DNA of 64,000 nucleotides. It comes from Tetradesmus obliquus (taxonomy: Eukaryota > Chlorophyta > Chlorophyceae > Sphaeropleales > Scenedesmaceae). The translations under genes and the position numbers were made by a program. Location: contig CP126200.1 in NCBI GenBank assembly GCA_030272155.1, positions 4,526,001 to 4,590,000 on the forward strand, in the 5' to 3' direction. A model generated the notes under the pieces. That model did no database searches, was not told where the DNA came from, and saw nothing but the letters and a program-made list of their open reading frames with translations. Shown piece after piece: positions 9,049-21,320 of this stretch; position 1 is the first letter of the stretch, and each line of letters begins with the position of its first letter.

Positions 9049-11645
9049 ATGGCTGAACTACTGTGCCTGGAGCTTAGCAACAAGCCGGTCAAGCACCACT
9101 TGCAGGAGTGGCTGGACGCTGTGCAGCAGCTGCATGCGCTGGGAGAATGGTCACGAGCAAGGCTGCTGCTCAACACTGTCCTGCAAGCGCGAGACGATTG
9201 TGTAGAAGCGCACGTGCTGCTGGTGCAGACACTGCTGCACCTTGGCGAGCCGCAGTGGCCCAAAGCGCTGCAGGAAGCAAGGTACCCAAAGCGCATACAG
9301 CGGCGCAGTGCAGTAGCCGTTGATCTGCAGCGAAACAGCAACACCACAGTACAAGGCGGATCCACTTTGGCCAGAACCATCCTGTCCTGCGCGTTCTTGA
9401 CACCAAGCAGACAGCAGGGCCACTGGCGTGCAGCGTTCATTGTTGTTTGCTACAACCACACCCACATCAGCACAGCTTGATTTGTGACACTAAACAGAGC
9501 CACCTCAACATGCACACCTCACACTACAATGGTCCGTGCCTGCCTGCAGGCATGCTGTGGCCACATGCTGCCATCGAGACAACGCCAGTGCAGCAGATCA
9601 GGCACGTGTGCAGCTGATGTTGGGGCTTGCACTAGGCAGCGTGGCGCGCATGACAGTGCTGCCTCAAGCAGAGCGCTCCAAGCACAGGTGAACAGCATAG
9701 ACTGCTTACCAGGAGTGCTTACTAACCTGCTAATATGTCTGTTCTGTGTGCGCTGGGTTTGTTGGAGTGCTGTCCATTCATCATGGCACAGTTGCGCCTG
9801 TCAGCCATGCCAGGGCTCCCCAGAGCAGTTTGCCTACAACTCCAGCTGATTTGAGTATCATGCTGCCAAAACTGCTGCTTCTGCTCTGATGGTTGATGCT
9901 TCTGCCCATGCTGCAGGTCTGAAGCCCGCACAGTGCTGCAGCAGGCAGCGCAGCAGCCTGGCAGCCACCGCGTGGCAAGCCTGTATGCACTGGCTCTCAT
10001 CAATGCCGAGGGTGGACACTACGACTTGGCTGTCGCGTGCGCACAGGAGGCGCTCGAAGCAGCAGAAGCAGCAGACGCGCAGCAGCATGCGGTTGGCGGG
10101 CCTGCAGCAGCTGGTGTGCCTTCTGCTCCGATTGTGGCGCTGCTGGCGCTACTGTTGTCCGCAAGGTAGGGGTTGGGCAAGTGGGGTATAGAGGTGGAGC
10201 ATACGCCAGCACAGAGACGTAGATGGCAAGGCCCTGCAATAGCAGAGTTGCTGGTTTCAGCACTGTTAGACAGTCATGCCCTTTTCGGCGTGCCCAGTAC
10301 AACCCTTTGATGCATGTTGGGGGTGCCTGCTAAGCATCTATGCACCCTCCCTGCCTGCTGACGCCTGTTTCCTGCAGGCAGCAGCTGCAGCCGGCGCTGT
10401 CTGTAGTGGAGGCTGGCCTCTCAAGCCTGCCCAGCAGTGAGCGCTGCGACTCACACGCCAGCCTCTTCAGCAGCAGCAGCAGCAGGCGGCTGCCGCACTG
10501 CTACGACGTGATGCTGCACCGCGTCAAGGCGCAGCTGCTGCTGGCTCTGTCCAGTGCGAATGAGGCTCTGGCTGTGCTGGGCAGCGCGAGGCAGCGGCTG
10601 TCTGCTGCGCGGCGCGCGCTGGGCAGCAGGCAGGATGCGGCAGCAGCTGTAGCGCTGCTGCGGGAGCAGGAGGCCCAGGTGGGTTCCGGTCCACTGACTA
10701 AACTGCCTATGCAGATGAATTATCAAATGTCAGTTGTGATGCTTAGGTTTACATTAGAGCTGAGAGTCGGTACAGCTAGTGGTTCCTAGCGCAGTGAAGG
10801 GCACAGTTGAGGATTGTGGCAGCAACTAGTGACGCGCTTTCCTGTGGCTGTGCAGGTGTGGCGCGACCTGGCGCTAGTGTACGCAAGCCAGCAGCAGTCC
10901 AGCGATGCGCAGCTGTGCGTGCAGAAGATGCAGCAGCTGGAGCCACACAGCGCTGCCAGCTATCATGCGGTGGGCTCTGTTGCAGCTGCCTGCAAGGACA
11001 CAGTGGGCGCGAAGCAGGCATACAAGGCAGCACTGGCACTGGACGCGATGCATGCACCAGCGCTGCTGAGCCTAGGTGAGTTGGTGCTGCTGCCGGCGCT
11101 TGCAGGAGTGATATCACAGATGTGCCGGTGCTGTGCGCAGCGTGGACGGCTGTTTGTGGCAATATGTAAAGGGAGAGCTTTCATTCTACAACATGTAAGA
11201 AGGGCTGAAGCTGGCTCTGGCGCTGAAAGGCTGCCTACTCATATGTGTTGTCTGCACCCTTGGCAATCACCTACCAGCTGCCTGCACACAGCATGACAAG
11301 AATCACTGTTTAGCCCAGCCATAACATCTATTTGCATTGTCTCTTGCTGCTGCGCTGGAGGAACAAACCTGCAGCGTCACTGACATACTGTGTTGATAAC
11401 TTTCAATTGCTGCAGGTGCGCTGCTGCGCAGGCAGGGTGACGAGCACGACCTGTCTGTTGCAGTTGGCCTGCTGACTGATGCGCTGCGCTACGAGCCACA
11501 CAGCCATGTGGGGTGGTTCAACCTGGGCATGGCGCGCAAGGCACAGGGCCACAGCGAGGAGGGAGAGAAGCACCTGTTCACGGCGGTGACGCTGGCTGCT
11601 GCAGCACCTGTGCTCAGCTACAGCGACCTGCCGCTGGGGATCTGA
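9049..11645 (+). CDS. TPR protein, NPG/TTC7-like
   Basis: Tetratricopeptide-repeat scaffold. Exons: 9049-9281, 9550-9687, 9917-10165, 10378-10678, 10856-11075, 11416-11645; 1,371 nt, 456 aa, all phases consistent. TPR-like helices are visible at WLDAVQQLHALGEWSRARLL, at the SLYALALINAEGGHYDLAV stretch, and in the last two exons (VWRDLALVYASQQQSSDAQL; HVGWFNLGMARKAQGHSEEG). The C-terminal pair resembles the end of plant NO POLLEN GERMINATION and animal TTC7 proteins, which hold PI4-kinase at the plasma membrane. The chain is shorter than those families (about 680-850 aa), so either the N-terminus is reduced or upstream exons were missed. A frame open to about 8930 leaves the start uncertain. 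TGTAA lies 34 bases past the stop. Confidence 0.72.
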
Positions 11646-11678
11646 AGCAGAGGTTGACACAGTGGTTGCATTTGCAGC

Positions 11679-11683
11679 TGTAA
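11679..11683 (+). terminator. TGTAA polyadenylation signal
   Basis: The chlorophyte consensus TGTAA lies 34 bases after the TPR gene stop codon. Confidence 0.6.
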
Positions 11684-12710
11684 AAAGAGAGTTTTCATTT
11701 TACAACACTTAAGCAGGACTGAAGCTGGCGCAGGTAGTGGACTGTAGACGTAGCTGTGCTAAGCTGGGGCTGTGGCATTTGGTGTCCGTCAGGTTCTTGG
11801 TTACAAACAGCACTGTGGCTTATGAAGCGGGGATTTGCTGCGACGGTGGGCGCTGGCCGCCTCCGTCAGAGTGCTGTTCTATATGCAAGTTGGAACAGCG
11901 TCAGTTGTGGTAAATTGACCACTTGTTTGTGACGTTTACCACATGCTATGCTTTTACCCAGCGTCTAACACCCTTGAGAAAGGAAGGATTAATGGCTACT
12001 GCTTGTTGACATGCTGGAAACACGCTGCCTCAATCAAGTGCGGACCAGGACTGGGATCAGGCAGCCACGTAGCCATAAGAAAAGTAAATACATACGTTCC
12101 ACATGCCATGCCTGTCTACAAATCCTGTAACGGCTGCTGGACTGGTTTTGCCTTGGCAGCTCCGTATTCGAACATGTAGCTGAAACATAAGACGGCACAC
12201 ACACGTCAACATGGAAAGTGCCTCTCTAGTATGTTGTACCATGGCGCGACTTTGAAGGCCTTTGAATTAGCAACAAGTACGCAGCGCCAACTGTTAGCGA
12301 CTGCTGCAATCACGGTGGCAGCAGCTGTGCGCCCGTAGCAGCTGATTTGAGCAGCTGCAGATGTATGAGATCAGCCAGCCGCTGGCTAAGAGTGACTTTT
12401 AACCATGGCACGTTTCCTCAGCACACATGTAGCACATGCACTGGACAGATGTTGCTCTGGTCCTCAGCTGCTCCTGAGCTCAAAAGTGCGTGCCATTGGC
12501 GTGCAGAGCAGCACAGCCAGCAGGCCGCCTGCAGCGGCTGCCAAAGCCTGCCACTATGCGGCTCATAGCCGGTATGCCGCCAGAAGCAAGCTTGCCAAAC
12601 TGTTCATGTATGCCTGATAGCTGTGGCAGCAGCGTTGCTGTGGCTGCTGGACCGGCCACTGAGCACCGCTTGCAGACTCCCTGCTACAAGCTGCACGCTG
12701 CTGAAGGCTT
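11684..12710. other. Intergenic stretch, no gene recognised
   Basis: Convergent gap between the TPR gene (+) and the EFCAB10-like gene (-). A 50-base segment at 11679-11730 (TGTAA..GAGAG.TTTCATT..ACAAC) is a diverged copy of intron sequence at 11165-11215 in the same TPR gene. Nothing else recognised. Confidence 0.5.
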
Positions 12711-12988
12711 TCAAGAGCTAGCATCGTCTGCTGAACCCCTGCAAAGTGGTGTGGCAGCTACCAGCGCACTGTCCATCAGCTGCACAAAGTCTTCTCGCCC
12801 CAGAGGTACAGTGTCTGGTGGTGCATCTGCTGCTGCTGCTGCTGCTGCTGTGGGTGCTCTGCTGCCCAGCACGGTCTTGAGTGCGTTCCTGGCCTGCTGC
12901 TCTGTCACAGCGCCTCTGTTGGTGACGTCAAACATGCCAAACACTGCAAGACAGCAGAAACAAATGAGGCACCATAATGGCAAGTGAG

Positions 12989-13036
<48 letters not shown>

Positions 13037-13639
13037 AGTGATTGTTGACTCTTGTGGAATGACAGTGCACCACATGCAGAGTACATCAACTGCCTTACAC
13101 ACACCCGTAGGTTGGCTGTTGATGAATTGCTGATGCTTGCTGCATGCTTTTGCTGCTGGGTACCGCATTTGCCTGTGGCTTCAGCATGAACTAAGCACCA
13201 GGAGTTTTGTACATGCCTGCAGGCACTGCCTGGCAGTGGTTCCTGGAGGAGGCACCACTCACTGGTTTCCAGGTCCTGCTTGTTCAGCAGTGGCCTTGTG
13301 CCTGCCACCTTGACTTTCTCTAGCTGCATGACAATGTACTGCTTGGGGTTTGCAGGTTTGATGTACACCAGCTCTGCTAGCAGGCCCTGCAAGGAGCAGA
13401 TGCGCTGTTTGGTGACTTCCGACCGCCTAGGATCACGTAATGTTTAGTTCCTCTAGGATTGAGGGCATCAATCAGCAAGCTAAGCAGCTCAGAAGCTCAG
13501 CTCAGCTACATGCACGACATGACTGCAGAAAGGTTGATGCACGCTGTCATACCTCCATCAGCTCTGCAAGCTTGTGCTGCTCCAAATACTCCTGCGTTTT
13601 CGCCTTCGGGTCCTCAAACTGTGTCTTTTGGGGTTCCAT
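12711..13639 (-). CDS. EFCAB10: EFCAB10-like EF-hand protein
   Basis: Small protein, 147 aa. Exons on the complement: 13553-13639, 13263-13386, 12711-12943 (444 nt, in phase, the second junction splitting an ATG codon). An N-terminal RIIa-type dimerisation/docking segment (EYLEQHKLAELME, then LLAELVYIKPANPKQYIVMQ) is followed by one EF-hand-like segment (MFGMFDVTNRGAVTEQQARN). This is the order and length of EFCAB10, associated with cilia and radial-spoke-like assemblies in animals. Loop residues DVTNRGAVTEQQ lack some acidic Ca2+ ligands, so calcium binding is doubtful. An Ala run from CAG/GCA triplets interrupts the C-terminal part. Intron 2 contains a (CTG)n run at about 12991-13036. Confidence 0.8.
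12990..13036 (+). repeat. (CTG)n run in EFCAB10-like intron
   Basis: About 15 pure CTG units; on the gene's strand this is CAG and sits about 50 bases upstream of the acceptor at 12944, not against it. Confidence 0.9.
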
Positions 13640-14935
13640 TAGAAGGCGACTGCTGGAGAATCGAGGTGTTTTGCTGCCTCAGTTGATGCGATGGCACAGC
13701 AAAGCTGACTTGCAGCCAGATACTGCTGGTAGCAAAGAACCGTTTGCGGCTCAAACAAAGTGATAAATCAGGCAGTTATGGTTGAAAGATCAGTGTTGCA
13801 GGTCTCAAAGACAAGCAACCGTCTTTTGATGCAGTGTATGCCCCACGTCAGCCGGTTTGACCAGCCTGGCACTGCCAGGCAGGGCATAAAACCCCAGCGA
13901 GCTGATCGATGATTATCCAAACAGGTTAATTACATCTGCTTTGACATATTAACAAGCATAACGGTGTAGTTCAACATGTCTGGTGCTGCAGTACAGCACG
14001 CCTATACCGCCATTTCACCAGCAGACAGTTCTCGCAGCCGCAGATGAGAACGTCGGCGAGTGCAATATAAGAGCACATTAGAAGTTGCCAATTGATTGAC
14101 CAGCAGCTTGGCTGACGTAGGTAGCATGCAGCGTGTCAGGCCGGCAACCTTGTCCCGGCACCAAGGCGACCGACAATGATCCGTCACGTCTTCAGATCCG
14201 TGGCAACCCCTGCCAGTCTGAATACCTTTATAATATCTGCGAACAACATTGCACACTTCTCAGGTGGCGAGTCCATTGTTCGCACTCACGTCCAGTTTCC
14301 TTCACACACTCCAAGAACTGCTGCTAATAGGTAGTGCAACGTTCAAAGGCCAAAATGACACAAGCACGGACGCGCCTTATACCAATGGCATGTGCAGTAC
14401 TCCTGTTATGTGCCAGCTATACTGCAGGAGCAAGGCAGCTGAAGGAGGGCAGCCTGTAAGCACCCTTGCGAACCTGGCAGGTTGCAAAAGGCATTGCAGC
14501 GCAAGCAGCAACTGCTGAAAGCAAGCACAGGCAGCCGGATGCCCACATGCATTCCAAAGCAGCTGGTTCACATGTACAATGCTCAACCATGTGCACGTAT
14601 TGGCATACATCTGAAACATCATGTTGAGAATACACAAGCATGCTTCACTGAGTGATACTCTTTTGCAGACGAGCTCTGCTGCTGCCTAATGCATAGGAAG
14701 CTACCAGCCTTCCTTTGCATAAAAAGGCAGCAGGGCTCAACCTACAACTATACAGACACACGCCAACTAGCTTTGTGCAGCAGACACTGTTCACCCACCT
14801 CAAATGTGCTGTTCAGCACAGGCCACAACTCATCACTCTCTGAGTACAACCACCCCTGCCTGCTGCCAACATCTGTGCCGCCTACGCACATGTGCTTTCC
14901 TGTCACTCCTGACTGCTAACACTCACTATCAACAG
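13640..14935. other. Intergenic or 5' part of the next gene
   Basis: Upstream exons of the unknown gene at 14936-16836 should lie here, because its first visible exon begins after an acceptor in a split codon. I could not choose between candidate starts; a short open frame from the ATG at 13976 stops within 24 codons. Confidence 0.4.
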
Positions 14936-16836
14936 GCTGGCGGCTGATGGCCTGGACGGCCTCACAGAGCTGGTGCAGGAAGGCAGCCAGGCACTGAAGG
15001 CCAGCTGGCAGGACACGGCAGCAGCAGCAGGCCGCCTGTACGAGCAACTCGACAAGTCACTCGCTGTGAGTCACAGCTCAGAGGCACTGTCTGGCAACAA
15101 CACACCCAGATGTTGTGACATGCATGGCCAACGCAGCAGCCAGTGTGGCCAGATGCAGTGCACCAGTCAGGCGGTGCGCATACAAAACAAGAGCATGCAG
15201 GTTGCGCAACCTGCTTGGAATTGGGCAGCAACTCGTGTGGCTGGCGAAACTAGGACAGTGCAACACAGCTGGGGTGCAACAATCACCAGCACCTCTGAAA
15301 CACGGCAACAAAGGCCTTGCTGTCAACATCAGCAAGGGCCTGGCCCCTGTCATTCCACTATGCTTTGTGTTGAACTACAGCTGCCACATCCACGCGTGCA
15401 CAAACTGATGCGCAGCCTGATGCTGTGAGTGACCAACTCGCCCCATTCTGCATTCGTCAACCTGTCACCCCTGCCACAACAAACAGGACAAGGATCAGCA
15501 CCTGGCAACCACTGCTGGCCAGGCCCTAGGCCAGCTCACACAGACCCTGCTCAACACCCCACAGCGCGATGGCAGCAAGCTGCAGGCTGCGCTGACGCCA
15601 TCAGTCACTGCGCTGTCAGGCGCAGCACAGCAGGCAGTGTCCAAATGGGGTGACGCGCTGAGGCAGCACCTGCGGAAGCAGATTTCACCGCCTGCGCCTG
15701 CGCCATCAGCAGCAGCGCCAGCAACACCCAGCGTGGTTAGCCTGGATGGCCAGCCTGTGCAAGGTGAGGCTGTGTGCAGCTGAGGCTTGAAATGAATGGA
15801 TGAATAAATGAATGCAGCTGCTGCAGCACCGCTTGCCCAGATTTTGGCCTGCCTCAAGATGCAAGAACCTCGAAGCGCTGCACACAGCACAACACCATCA
15901 CAGCAGCTGGGGTGGAAGTGTGCCAGCATGAAACAATGCTGCAAGTATGTACTATGTGCAGATGCCGCACCACAGTCTGGCTCCATCATGCCACTGTTGC
16001 CATCTGCAGGTGTGACAACCACGACTGTGCCAGCCCTGACAGTGCCAACCTCTGTAGTGCCTGCCCTCACCAACGGAGCGGTTACCATCATCGACCCAGC
16101 AGACCCGCAATACCAGCAGTATAAACAACAGGCAGGAGCAGGCGGCAGCACAACAGGCAGCGGCAGCAGCACCACCAACAGTGGCAGTGACGTGGCGGGT
16201 GTGACAGTGATCAACCCATCGTCATCCACACAAGGGCAAACATCAATTGCGGCTGCTCCAAGCAGCAGCACCCAGCAGGCTGCCACTGCTGCTGCACCAA
16301 ACATTCAAGTGATCAACCCTGGTGACCCCAACTATGAGCAGTATGCTCAGCTGGCCCGCAACAGCAACAGCACAGCACCAGTGCCAGCAAGCGTGGCGGC
16401 GTTTGACAGGGTTGACTTCACGCCCCGCCTTGCCGCAAGCCTTGGTAAGGACAGCAGCGCCGAGCGACGCCAGAAGTACACTGCTGCTGCTGCTGGCACC
16501 ATCGCCACTGCAGCAGCAAGCCAGTTGGCCAAGGCAAGTGCAGCAGCAGCAGCAGCAGCAGCAGCAGACCCACAAGTTGATGCAGCGGGTGGGCCAATGA
16601 TCAAGCACATCTTGCACAGGAAGGAGGCAGTCCCAGCCCCAGTGCCAGCGCCAGCAACACAGCCTGTTGTAGTGCTACCTCAGCCCCAAGTTGCTGCAGT
16701 TCCCACCACAACCACAGGTGGCATTGCACTGCACACCAGCACGCCAGTCACTTTGTCTGCACCCATCACTGTCAACACGCCAGTGGAACAGAAGAGCGTG
16801 CAGATGGATGGGCTGAAGCACTTGCTGGGCCGCTGA
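14936..16836 (+). CDS. Unknown low-complexity protein with NPxDPxYxQY motifs (5'-partial)
   Basis: Exons 14936-15065, 15487-15763 and 16010-16836 join in phase. The first two encode amphipathic helical segments rich in Gln, Ala, Thr and Leu (GQALGQLTQTLL, ALSGAAQQAVSKWGDALRQH). The third is Ser/Thr/Ala/Pro-rich and carries a repeated motif: VTIIDPADPQYQQYKQQ, the degenerate VTVINPSS, and IQVINPGDPNYEQYAQLA. After an Ala tract the chain ends in a Val/Pro/Thr-rich tail closing with LKHLLGR. I recognise no family. The helical part recalls stress- or apolipoprotein-like amphipathic repeats, but that is only a resemblance. The 5' end is unresolved. Confidence 0.65.
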
Positions 16837-16889
16837 TACAGCAGCAATCAGGCGATGCAGATGGCGGCATGTGTAGCTCTGCTGTCAGT

Positions 16890-16894
16890 TGTAA
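16890..16894 (+). terminator. TGTAA polyadenylation signal
   Basis: Lies 54 bases after the stop codon of the unknown gene ending at 16836. Confidence 0.55.
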
Positions 16895-17575
16895 TGTCTG
16901 TGCTCGCTGCGTCTAACCAAGCAGTACGGTGGCAGGATACAAACGAGTGAACAGCACTAGGGAGGTAGCTGCAGTAGGAGAGTCGCTGGGCTCACCTGTA
17001 GGCATCTGCATAGCCCCTTTGTGCTATGCAGCAGCCACCATGGTCCAGTCTCTCTGACAGTCCAGAAGCTTGGTGGTCAGCCATGTTGCTCTGTTGCGTG
17101 ATATGACCATGTAGTTGTGGGGTTGGTGCACTGAATGCAACCTGTGTCGATGGTGGAAGACAGACAAGCAGCAAGAGGCGGACTCAAATGTGACCCCAGG
17201 AGTATTTGCACATCCCTGGTTTGGGGTTGTGGGTGACACCGACATGTTGTAATGGTACACACAGGTTAGGCAAGTGCAGATGCGTATGTTGTGCAGTATG
17301 ACCTCAGGGATATTCATGTTGCATGCAGCTGAAAAATGTTGCAAGCCAAGGTCCGGTGGTGTGTAACATAAGTTCTGAAGGCAAGCATTTGTCAACACTA
17401 TCCAGTGCATGCATAACCTAACACTGCCAGCGCTGCCCTAGCACCTACCTGCCGTTCGTGCGGCGTATGAAACTTGGTTGCCGCCAGCGACTGCAGCACA
17501 ACTGACGCACGGGTAGCAAGCGCTGACATCTGCGCTGGTGATGATGTGTACGACTGCGAAACACGTCCGACCAGG
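16895..17575. other. Intergenic stretch, convergent
   Basis: Between the unknown + strand gene and the CSA homologue. It probably holds 3' UTR of the CSA gene; no exon or repeat recognised. Confidence 0.5.
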
Positions 17576-19071
17576 TCACAGCATGCCTTCCTCTTCACTC
17601 CATGCATCAATGTCTGCTGCTGTCGGCCGGCTAGCAGCCCTAGCAGACCCAAACGCTAGCCCGCTCGGCTGCTGCTGCTGCTGCCGCCTGCCCGACGCTG
17701 CTGCCATCCACCAGTCCCGGTCCAGATGCCCTGCCACATCTGCTGCTGCTGCTCCTCCGCTGCCATCAGCATCAGGCTGAGTCCAGGGCTCCCAAACAAG
17801 CAGCACACCATCTGTGGCTGCCGAGAAGAGCTGCTGCAAGTGGGGGCTGTAAGCACACGCTGTCACTGTGTCATAATGACCCTGGCTCAGCAGTGCCACC
17901 TGCTCACCCGAGGCAATGTCAAACACCTGCAGGCACAGCAACAGCGCGCAGCAGAGTGGCCATGCTGTTGACGGCCCCACCCACAACAGCCTCGCAGCTG
18001 TGGCATCTGTTGTGCTGCATTGGTGCTGGCAGCAACATGGCATGTACGGAGCACGACGCATACATGTTGAGCAGGGCACATTTGAGTGATCAGATAAAGG
18101 CCATGTAGTTGTAAGGCTAGAGGGTGTACCCTCTCCCCGATCTTCGCACTTTTATGTCATCTCCCCGCGGAAAGAACAAGTAGCGGCCGTCAGGTGTGCT
18201 GCACATGCGCTTGGGGAAGGCACCCCTGTTGAATGTGTCGCTGTAGTGCAGCAGCTGGTGGTGCAGGTGGCATGAGTCCCACAGTCGCAGGCGGTTGTCT
18301 GCGCCAGCTGTTAGAAGGCTGAGGCCATCTGCAGTGGCATGGATGCCTGCATGCAACAGCCGCAGAACAGCCCGCAGAGTGTGGTCGATGTTTGGCGTAG
18401 CTTGAGGCATGCATCATGGCTGCCTGAAGCAGCAATCATTCGGCATGCATGCACAGCGACGCGCATCCCGTATCTTGAAATTGCTTGTGCAAGCAGACAG
18501 GCAGGATGTGCTGCAGATTAGGTCCACTGCTTGGTTGTATGTAAACTATGTAAACTATCTGACAAACTGCAGGATGTGCAGTTGCCACGTCAGCACCAGG
18601 CCCTCACCAGTCACTGGGCCTTCATGAGCCATTGGCTTTGTGGCCCTGCCGCTGTACCTCACACCAACGCCAAACCTAGGATCGTCGTATGTATCCTCCT
18701 CAGCACCACCACCTTCTGCAGCAGCAGCAGCAGCAGCTGCAGCTGATGCCTTGCGCTTCACACCGCTGCTCCTCCTGCTGCTGCCGCCGCCATGACCATT
18801 TGCTATTCTGCCGCTTGCACCAGCAGCAGCAGCGGCAGCAGAGGTCACGCCAGGTCTGGGTTTAGGTTTCTGTGTCACTGTCATGTCGAGCAAGGCGCGC
18901 GTGCCTGAGCGGCGAATGTCCCACAGGCGCACCTCCCCCGACGCATCGCCTGTGAACAGCTGGTGCTCGTTTGAAGGGGACCAGCAGACAGCCCATGTGC
19001 CTGTCCTGCACAGCACGAACAACAGCATGATGCACGCAACAGCAAAGAGCACAGGACAGAGTGCATAGAGC

Positions 19072-19114
<43 letters not shown>

Positions 19115-20800
19115 AAGGCTATGTCAACCCAACCTACGTCACCACGCATCGGATAACACAATCCTGCTGGGCACCATGCAACGCAGTTCGTGGCGTGCAC
19201 TGATCAAGCTAGCACTCCCAAGCCGCTCAGGAGTGCCAGGCATCCATGTGGCACCATGCAGTAGCCAGCCCCGGCAGCCTGCACAACACGAAGCCTGCTG
19301 CTGCATCGCTGATTTCATAAAATATGGCCAGCACACACGTTGAAAGAGGCAGCAGCAGCAGCAGCTACACGTGCCAGCAAACTCACTAGTGACCAGATAG
19401 CGTGTATGAATGCCCCTGAAGCCACATCAGCCAGCACTATGCCCAAGCCTGCTGCTGCACGGCTGCCTGAGTAAAAAACACGCACACACAGCAATGGCCA
19501 CAGCCACTAACTCACGAGTGCCCAGACAGCGTGTGGGTGAATGCCCCTGAGGCCACATCAGCCAGCACCACTCCAGGCTTCTTTGTGCCCACAGCAATCA
19601 ATGCATGGCTTCCGCAACTGGACATGCCTGTGCACATGACCTTGTCTGAGCAGCTGAAGACACAGGCCACTTCCAGCCTGCAGGAGGCAGCAGCAGGATC
19701 AGCAGCATCAGGGTCAGGCAACAGCAGCGCCACCAGCAGCAGCTGCAAAACTGATGTAGTTTGCAGCAAGGCGATAGTAATCCATGCGGCATGCAACGAG
19801 GACACAAGAGGCCCTCTCGCAGCACCTGGAAGGTGTCAGCATATGGTTTGAGTACCGCCTTGTCTGCGGTCTACACACTCGCTGTGTTTACGCAGACACT
19901 GCGTGCCCACTCACGTGTTTGTGTCCCACACCTTCACATCCTGGTCAGCAGAGCCAGTAATGAACAGGCCAGTGTCAACTGGGTACCAGCTGATGCTGGT
20001 GACTTGGTACCTGTGTGCTGCTGGGTGGCCACGGTTGACAGTGAACAGGGGAGACAGCTGCACCTGCTCCTGCCCACTGCCGCCAGATGCTGCCTGCAGG
20101 AAGCATGTGTGCATTATGATTATGCGTGCAGCTGATTTCGGCAGTGATTGCTACACAAACAGCGGTGAATTCTGTGGGAGAGGGGACAGCAGTGCTTGTT
20201 GCAATTGCTGCTGCGTAACCTTCCAGCTGCAGGGTTGGCCACCAATTGTTAGCCCAAACGAACAACCCTATACTGTGACCTGTTGGCGGGTAGTCAAGGT
20301 GTGGTGGTTATGGAGCTGCTGCTGCAGTACCATGTTGCTCTTGCTCACCAGCACATCAAATGCCTCCAGAGTCGAGTCTGCTGCAGCTGTCAGCAGGTAG
20401 CGCTGCTCGACAGAGTCTAAATCAAGCCACCTGATGCCCCCAACTTGGCTTGTGTCCACCGATATATGCCTGCTGAGGGACAGGTTGCAAATCCTGCAAG
20501 ACAAAACACGCCCAGCAGGCAAGGGCAGCACAGAGCAAGACATGTACAGCTGCTGTACAACCCTGCTCCCTGGCACCGGCGGGATCTTACACATGATGCT
20601 AGTCAGAACGTTGGCGTTTCGCAGAAATTAGAGATGTAGTTTGCCAGCGGGCGCCTGCACACGCACCTATGTCGCAAGTATTTCCGAGTGGCCCTGCCAG
20701 CACGTCCTGAAGTAGCTGTTTGCGCCAGCAGCTGCACCAAGTTCTCTTCATGACTGTCCGATTTGCTTGGCTGCACTCCTTGCCACCCAGCAAATGCCAT
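17576..20800 (-). CDS. ERCC8: CSA/ERCC8 WD40 protein of transcription-coupled repair
   Basis: Substrate receptor of the DDB1-CUL4 ubiquitin ligase that acts with CSB at RNA polymerase II stalled on DNA damage. Exons on the complement: 20667-20800, 20349-20493, 19915-20093, 19516-19677, 18608-19005, 18150-18346, 17576-17926; 1,566 nt, 521 aa, every junction in phase. Diagnostic segments: HRYQVTSISWYPVDTGLF with VKVWDTNT, AVGTKKPGVVLADVASG, AVCWSPSNEHQLFTGDASG with VRLWDIRRSG, LLTAGADNRLRLWDS, VFDIASGEQVALLSQGHYDT, and the C-terminal DAWSEEEG. Order and motifs match CSA over its whole length. It is about 125 aa longer than human CSA, mostly from an Ala/Gly/Ser/Lys insert with KRKA inside exon 5 and a Trp/Ala-rich insert near the end. 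The start at 20800 is the first in-frame ATG giving an N-terminal helix. Confidence 0.92.
19073..19113 (+). repeat. (CTG)n run in CSA intron
   Basis: About 13 CTG units in the intron between exons 4 and 5, some 65 bases on the upstream side of the exon 5 acceptor as the gene is read. Confidence 0.85.
19381..19500 (-). pseudogene. Decayed copy of CSA exon 4 end plus donor
   Basis: Plus-strand bases 19387-19443 (ATGCCCCTGAAGCCACATCA region) closely copy the end of exon 4 at 19516-19577, including the flanking donor side. The following bases (AAGCCTGCTGCTGCA onward) are themselves duplicated upstream at about 19291. The copy therefore sits in the intron just downstream of the real exon 4. Confidence 0.75.
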
Positions 20801-21320
20801 GTGCCATGTACTGCTGCTTCTGGTGTTGCTGTTGTTTGCTGTGCTCCTGCTGCTGATGCATCAAGGACGGTAGGCAGTTGTATGGTGTAAGCAGGTGACA
20901 AGCGAGCAGCATAACTCAACTCAAATGGTTCAGGCCTTTGCAACCCTGCACTCCGTCAAGATGACATGGCATGTCATCATCTCAGCATCAACCCTGTTAC
21001 TTGGAACCCTTGTGTGACGTGAGCATGGTTCCCGGCAGCCGGCACCTACGGCAACATCAAATTAAGTTTTATTCTGCCGCAATTTAGTGATACCAATAAG
21101 CCCTGCTGCTGCCAAGGAACAGCATGAGCATGCATCCCAGTGGAAGTGTTGGAAATTCAAAGTGATAATGACTTCAGCAGTGCTGATCAGCCCTCAGGCT
21201 GGCTACCCTCAGGCTGGCTCAGACTTACGGTCAAGGTGCAGTACTCACTAGGCCAAGCATGGCAGCGTACAAGCCAAACACACCCCGCTACTTCTGCAGA
21301 CCTGACAGCCCCAGATTTGG

